From Cephalotrichum gorgonifer (taxonomy: Eukaryota > Ascomycota > Sordariomycetes > Microascales > Microascaceae), in NCBI GenBank assembly GCA_900312665.1, contig ONZQ02000011.1, positions 1,016,459 through 1,080,458 of the forward strand: a stretch of DNA of 64,000 nucleotides, read 5' to 3'. The position numbers and the translations under genes were made by a program. The notes beneath the pieces are model-generated. The model saw only the letters and a list, made by a program, of their open reading frames with translations, was not told the origin of the DNA and made no database searches. Shown one piece after another: positions 58,209 through 64,000 of the stretch; within the stretch, counting starts at the first letter, position 1; each line of letters starts with the position of its first letter.

Positions 58209-59826
58209 CTCCCGTCACTCGCTTGGTAATGCTCGCAGGTCTCACCAGCCTAGTGGGGGCAGAAAAGTGTATGAATGTCTGTCCATTGCTAGCCGCTGGC
58301 TAGGCAAGCAGCATCACAAGAGCGCTGCCGGACCAATGCCTGCTCTAATGCCGATCTCTTCGTGACTTCTGCTCCTTGGTACGAGTAGTTATTATTATTA
58401 CTCGTACTACTCGTACATGTAAGCGCAGCAATGGTGATTGCCCCCTCACCCCTGTGAACCACCACTGTGATTGCGTCGGACCTGAGTCTCCGAGACCACT
58501 GATTCGTTCGCCAGCGGCAGCACCTGACCCTTCGTCAATGCCATCGCATCGCCCCATGCCTGCCCCATCTCCGTCCCCAGACCAGAACCACCCCCATGTT
58601 TCGCCAGCGCAGAGGTCAGCCAGTCCAGTCACTCAGTCGCCGTCCAGGGCTTAGCGGACGTTTGCTCCGTTGTTCAGGGTGGACTGTGGGGGGAAAGGGG
58701 AGGGGGGGAACACGGGGTGGTGATTGATCCTTGTCATTAAGGCAGGCAGACAATTGACGTGATAGCGATCTCTGTCTTGCCCAGCCCTGGGAATCCAATG
58801 GCTCCCGGGGCCTCTCGTCGGTGTGCCCTGACCACCGATATTCATTCCCGTGCTCAAGTCCCGTCTCACCAACCTCTGAAAGGCCTAAGAGCAACTGGAG
58901 GTTGGGGAGGGCTCCCGGCCCAGGGTTCAATACAGGGAAGGAGCATGTCAGGAGGCCCTATTACTCCGCATGGTATACAGTATTGTTTATGCGTCGCGTC
59001 ATCGTCTAGATGGGACGGGACCACAATGACGACACTGGTTCCAGCAGCGTCCTAGTTGCGGTAGTCGCTTTCTGACTGGAGAAACGGAGAGTATGCGCTT
59101 GGAGAGTGTACATACGTACGTAATACTACTGGTAATTTCCCCGATACGACACATGTCCAAAACGGGGGGGGGGGCACTTAACTCGATCTGTGCCTCGGGG
59201 AAGCACGGGCTCCTCCCGCGAAGAAGAAGCAACAAGCAACAAGCAAAGACAGACACATGGATGGGGTCCCGCAAATAGCCATATCCATGGGCGGCCTGTC
59301 CTTTTTTTGTCCTTGTGATGCTGACACATAATATTAGAGACGATCACTCCCAGATGCGTGCATCGTATTAATAGCCGTCGGCCCAAGCAAGCCTCATTCC
59401 GGCCCGGCCTCTCCTCGTGGCTTTGATTGTCAAGCCACAGTGGTGGAGCGTGTCTGGTGCGTCATGGAGGTACTGAGTAGGCCCACGCCTCACTCTTTCT
59501 CGTCGCCAGCTTTCATTGACATGTGTGGTGCACCGAGCCTTACCTTCGTCTGATGACAAGATGCTCGTGGAAGTAACGTCATGGAAGCATTTGTGTATGA
59601 GCGCCGCCCATGCTGCGAAGCCAACTCAAACACAGGTTCGAGAGGCATATCGCATCTTGGGGACATCAACAACAAACCGATAAGGAAGTGACCATTTACG
59701 AGCATGATCTGGTTGGTACAAGAGTCAATTAGCGTGTCTCGATGCAGGTCTGGCGTCCTTTTTCCGATCGCGACTTCTAAGACCTATGCCCGAAGTCTCA
59801 GATCCGGCTTCTCATCCCGCCCCCCG

Positions 59827-59860
59827 CCCCCCCCCCCCCCCCCCAAAAAAAAAAAAAAAA
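59827..59860. repeat. C18-A16 compound homopolymer
   Basis: A run of 18 C is followed directly by 16 A. It may be a real low-complexity tract or an assembly or collapse artefact. Confidence 0.8.
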
Positions 59861-60834
59861 TGATAACTATTATTACTTCGTTCCTTTTTTTATATCATGA
59901 TGTTCCCGACAAGTGTCAAATGACATGCACTTTCCACACGTACGCCCCCTGCGGCTGAGACGGATGACTGCTTCCTGACACAAATCTGCAATGAAATAAT
60001 ACCAGTCTCTTCTTTTCGTTTCCCACCTGGGCTCTACGTCTATTATTGTGATTATACGATGCTGCTTACAGGGAAGATGCTTCTTACAGGGAACCCCCCA
60101 AGGAGGGCCTCGCTCGACTTTCTTTTCTTATTCCTGACCTGTCACTTCGCTCTTGCGGGTTGCGACTGGCTCCTCTCCTTCTGTACGCATTAGGCGCCAT
60201 TACAATTATCCAGCCAACCCCCTTCGCAGCTATGGACGAATCCGTGCCATGCTTGCGAGGTTTGCGGAGGCAGCGCCAAGGTCTGGCACTGCCGCAAGAA
60301 TCCTACATATCCTTGGGCCTGGCAACCGGCAGTCATACTCGGACATGTAATATTATTACAAGCATTATGTCCCTCCAATGGGCAGACTGTCACATCTTTC
60401 CCTTGCTGCCTGGCTGGTCCGTTTTCGCCTCCTGCGCACGCAAGGCACGCACGAGTAGTATGGCACTACTAACTAGCCCATTAGCTCCCCCCCCTGCGTT
60501 GCTGAAGATTCGAGCATGTCCTCAGGAGCACCCGGCGTGGGTAGCTGCAGATGCAGGCCACTCAGCTCCGGAGGCTCCTGGCCGAGCTTCTTTCGACTAC
60601 AAGCTCCAAGCACCGACTATCCTCGTAGTAATAATATGGGATAGCTCGCTAGAGAGCTAGTTCCCAATAGCTCGGAATCTCTCCTATGCACGAGTACGCA
60701 CGATCAAAAACGGAGGACCAAGCACTCCCTACGATGCCACTAAACGGTCCCGGACACGACACCCATCTCCGTTCGGGGCGATCGTTCCTCCCTTCCTCGA
60801 AGCTGGGGGGGGGGGGTGGGGGGGTGTGGTGGTG

Positions 60835-61000
60835 NNNNNNNNNNNNNNNNNNNNNNNNNNNNNNNNNNNNNNNNNNNNNNNNNNNNNNNNNNNNNNNNNN
60901 NNNNNNNNNNNNNNNNNNNNNNNNNNNNNNNNNNNNNNNNNNNNNNNNNNNNNNNNNNNNNNNNNNNNNNNNNNNNNNNNNNNNNNNNNNNNNNNNNNNN
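60835..61000. other. Assembly gap (166 N)
   Basis: All bases are N. The left flank is G-rich and ends in GTGTGGTGGTG; the right flank starts with GTGGTGGTGTGGTG. The gap therefore sits inside a GTG-type simple repeat, and its true length is unknown. Open frames crossing it are artefacts. Confidence 0.99.
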
Positions 61001-64000
61001 GTGGTGGTGTGGTGCGGTCTAGACACCCCATCTTCGAGTAACTCGTAACGAAAACACTCCTAAAGGGGAAGAAAAAGGCAATATGCTTCGCACTTGTAGA
61101 TCCCCTCGATGACTCTCCTCCCCGGGCGTGCGGAGAGCCTAAAAGGCGGGGAGGGCCAATCCCATTGCATCTGCCGAGGCCGCGGTTACGCTAGCGCCTT
61201 CAAGCACTCGGTAGGTTTCGGAGCAACAACTACCTAGGAACGGATTCTTATCCGACAGCGGCCGAAGGGAGTCTTCGTAGCAGAGCATCGGCTCGCGTCT
61301 CAGGAAGGAATGGGGAGACGAAGGGGGGTGGGGACGGGGGAAGGGGGAAGAAGAGATGCTGGGATGGTGCTCGGTTGATTTGGTCGGCTCGCTTGTGAGG
61401 GTCGGGTCCTAAAAAGATGCCAGGATTTTGGTCCGCGGCGAGCTTCCCCCTGCTCCCCGGGCCAATGACCGTCTCCGAGGCGCTCCCAGGACTGTGGTGA
61501 CGGGACCAGACATTCTCCCTCAATTGACTCCCCTCCCCCCCGGCCTCTCTCCTCTTTCCGGTCAATGGCACCATGTTTCTATCGAAGCTCCGCCCCTTCG
61601 AGTGCTTGTGAGGGGATTCTTACCGGGGTACGAGAAACTGGAGTCCGAGCAGGGATTTCCCGGGTAAAAGCCTTTGGGCCGGTTTAGCGTTGGGCTGCTA
61701 CTAGTGTTACGTAGTTTACAAACACACGTTTCCTTGTGGGTGGCCCCCCTGAGAGCTTGGGGCTGGTGGGTAATATTACTCTTTTTCGGGATTTGGAATG
61801 ACAGGACCGAACCGGGGAGCTCTACTGGGGCGGCTCAACTGCGGTGTTCCTACCGAGAAGCTCTGATACTGGGGCGGGTCCACTCTACCGGGTGAACTCA
61901 ACCCGATTACTCGTATAGGCTACTAGTAATACTCGATATTATCATAGTTCTAGCAAGCGTGGACGTCGCTCCAAGCCAGCCGGGGCCACCTGTCTTACCA
62001 GTCTGTAATATGCTCGGGATTTGTGGCTCGGGCACAACAACATTAGCGCCCGAGTAATACGCGTACTCGTAACTCCATGGGCAGCCAAGAGACTTATCGA
62101 GAGCGAACGGTCCCCCCTGCTAGTAGCTAGAAAGCAAAGAGCACCTCTAAAGTGAGGCCACCCCTCCGAGGCCAAGAGCAGGACCGCGGAGTCGGGTGCA
62201 CCGAGGCGACGGCCCTGGGCCGGCCACACACACCCCGTCCCTGTCCGTCTGCAAGCGCTAAACCCCTCCTCCTGGAGTTCCCTCCCCCGTTCCCAAGATG
62301 CTGGGAGTGGCGCTGGCCCGGCAAATACGCGAGGTGCCCCGGAGCAAGGGGGGGATCAGGGGGTCCTATCGAGCTTCCCAAGTCTTTTCCGCTCCCTCTC
62401 TGCTCCGCTGCCCTCTCGTCGGGATACCCGAGTACGGAGTACTTGGATGGGCATTATTGCTTGCGCTAGTCGTGGTGCTAGGTGTGTGAGCAATCTCCCA
62501 TTTCCTTCGAGCGGAAATCCCGAGCGATCTTCACCTCACCGGGTCGGGTCTCCACTCGTCCACCGGGGAGGGAGAGAGTGTGTGTGCGTGTGGCCCACCG
62601 GCAGTTTAAGTCGGACCCGGTGGGGGGTGGGCCCATAGCGTCTCTCAAGATGTGCTGTGGGTTCTCCTATTATTCCATCTCACGGTCCAAGGGGAAATTA
62701 TGCAACGTGGTCAACGTAAATGCTCGTGCCAGTAGGGGTAAGAGTACTTCGTATGCAGGTACGATATGCAGCAATAGTGCACGTATACAACAGGACCCAT
62801 ATAATCGAGCAAGTCTGCTGGCAAAATGAGTGGAGAATGAATTGGCCCCAACCTCGCGCATCCCTTACAGTGCTCCTTGTGCCTACTTGTGCGAAGTAGA
62901 GTACGTAATGCAGGAGCTGGAGGGCCCATTTGGAAGCTGGCGGCGAGATTATGACCTGTCACAATTCCGAGGGAGAGGATAAACATCCCCGAAGAAGAAA
63001 AAAAGAGCCGGAATACCACACCCGGACCCAACCAAGCACGCAACTCGTCTCCCCCTTGTCCCCTTTCGCAGCCCCAGAACAGTACGACAAGTACACACCA
63101 GGGCATGAGACGGGGGCCCACGAGGGACATGGTGAGCGATTGGGGGGGGACCCTTTGTTCTGGACCACCACCTTCCCTCCCCTGCCCTGTCTCCGTCACC
63201 ACTGTCCCGGAGAAATCCAGATAGCTGGGAGTGAACGGACCCGCTGATAGCGCCCGCTCCCACCTGCCGCATGGGGGGTGGGGGCCGTGGCCAGTAGTAA
63301 GGTCTCTTGGAGAGCTGAGGGACTTTGGACTTTGTTCCTCGTTCGAGAACTCCTCCCCGAACGATAATCGTACCCTGGCAACACAGCCCGCCCCCCAAAG
63401 CACGATAGATAGAGAGAGTTTAATACGGCGGTTGGCAAATTGGAGGGGCACACCGTTACGGAGAGTCCAGGGTCTAGTGAGTAGTGGTGAAATGGGGATG
63501 GATATGACGATTGCAGGAAGGGAACTCGCCTGCCTCTCCCGTCCCCATCCCCGCCAGTGGTTCCCCTTCGCGGGCGCCCTGACCCGCCAGTTCGGTCTGG
63601 CCACGCAGCAGCGGGCGCAAGACCTTCCAAGACCGGGAATTCGCAGCCTCGGGTATTACATATTTCCTGCCCCGACTACCGACCATGAGCAAGTACGGGT
63701 ATGAGTATTAAGCTACGTTACTTCGTACAAGAGAAAAGAAAGCCCCATCTCCTCCAAACACGCCCCCCTCAAAGAAAAAAAGGAAATAAAAATAAAAAGA
63801 GATTATTCCGTTTCGCAATTGCCTCCTTTTGCCTGCCCTACGACCATCACACTCTCCTCTTATCCAGGCTCGGCCCACCCTATTCCCGCCTTGGGCATTG
63901 TTCGACAGATGGGAAACGGTGGATAAAAAAGATAATACATGTAATTTACAATGACCCCCATGCACCCTTTGCCCCCCTTCTTACCCCTTGCCATGATGAT
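61001..64000. other. Intergenic region to the right edge
   Basis: No recognisable gene. It includes a G-rich run near 61324-61349, GTACGGAGTACTTGG near 62433-62446, and the longest local open frame (62711-63604, minus), whose peptide looks random. A-rich tracts (63774-63799) lie near the right end. Confidence 0.5.

Larger units (their letters stand above)
55498..60834. other. Intergenic region, 5.3 kb, up to the assembly gap
   Basis: The left end is the upstream region of the DUF1752/DUF3295 gene, with two adjacent palindromes at 55593-55632. Further on lie a GTTACA tandem at 56865-56889, 15 C at 57894-57908, a GATT run at about 57832-57845, a CCCAGT/CCCAAGT tandem at 58182-58208, an inverted pair of TAC words at 58380-58406, and 18 C followed by 16 A at 59827-59860. 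No gene is recognised. Confidence 0.55.

Noticed and set aside
60649..61048. Open frames crossing the N run
   Set aside because: They exist only because N is read as X.
62711..63604. 297-codon open frame on the minus strand
   Set aside because: No domain, random composition, no splice or start context that stands out.
1..64000. tRNA, 5S rRNA, snoRNA, transposon or CRISPR-like array
   Set aside because: I looked for B-box (GGTTCGAATCC-type) sequences with matching A-boxes, terminal inverted repeats, and regular spaced repeats and found none convincing. tRNAscan-SE and Infernal would settle the RNA question.

Overview
This window comes from the nuclear genome of a filamentous ascomycete (Pezizomycotina), most likely a Sordariomycete. 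The evidence is short introns with GT...AG ends and CTAAC-type branch sites, GC-rich third codon positions, long C/T-rich leaders, and recognisable fungal protein families. The class-level placement is inference. The window is gene-poor: eight protein-coding loci cover about 12 kb of the 64 kb. The rest is intergenic DNA rich in short tandem repeats, G/C homopolymers and a recurring family of TAC-type words (TACAAGTAC, TACTCGTA, GTACGGAGTAC).

Layout from left to right: (1) a Zn(II)2Cys6 transcription factor on the minus strand, running off the left edge (<1..2191). (2) An intronless acidic protein with two CCHC zinc knuckles (8076..9311, +). (3) The farnesyltransferase beta subunit with four introns (10984..13015, +). 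(4) A small protein with a dsRBD-like fold whose last exon is clear (21236..21600, +) and whose 5' end is unresolved. (5) Mannose-1-phosphate guanylyltransferase (26592..28005, +), four exons, 364 residues. (6) Glycerol kinase (29366..31328 or beyond, minus), with an apparent GC-AG intron and an uncertain N-terminus. (7) A 707-residue CHY zinc-finger protein (36250..38373, +). (8) A fungal-specific protein joining an AreA-type GATA-N (DUF1752) domain to a DUF3295 C-terminus (53769..55497, minus).

The genes do not form a cluster or a pathway unit. Guanylyltransferase makes GDP-mannose for glycosylation and the cell wall, glycerol kinase opens glycerol catabolism, farnesyltransferase prenylates CaaX proteins, and the others are regulatory or of unknown function. 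There is no secondary-metabolite cluster, intact transposon, rRNA, tRNA or CRISPR array that I could recognise. An assembly gap of 166 N lies at 60835-61000 inside a GTG-rich simple repeat.

The items most worth a second look are a pair of adjacent palindromes with a perfect MEF2/Rlm1-type site upstream of the DUF1752/DUF3295 gene, the GC-AG intron and possible mitochondrial-like leader exon of glycerol kinase, a hairpin inside the 62-nt first intron of the guanylyltransferase gene, and the dispersed TAC-word family. I did not find a clear case of a wholly new biological system.
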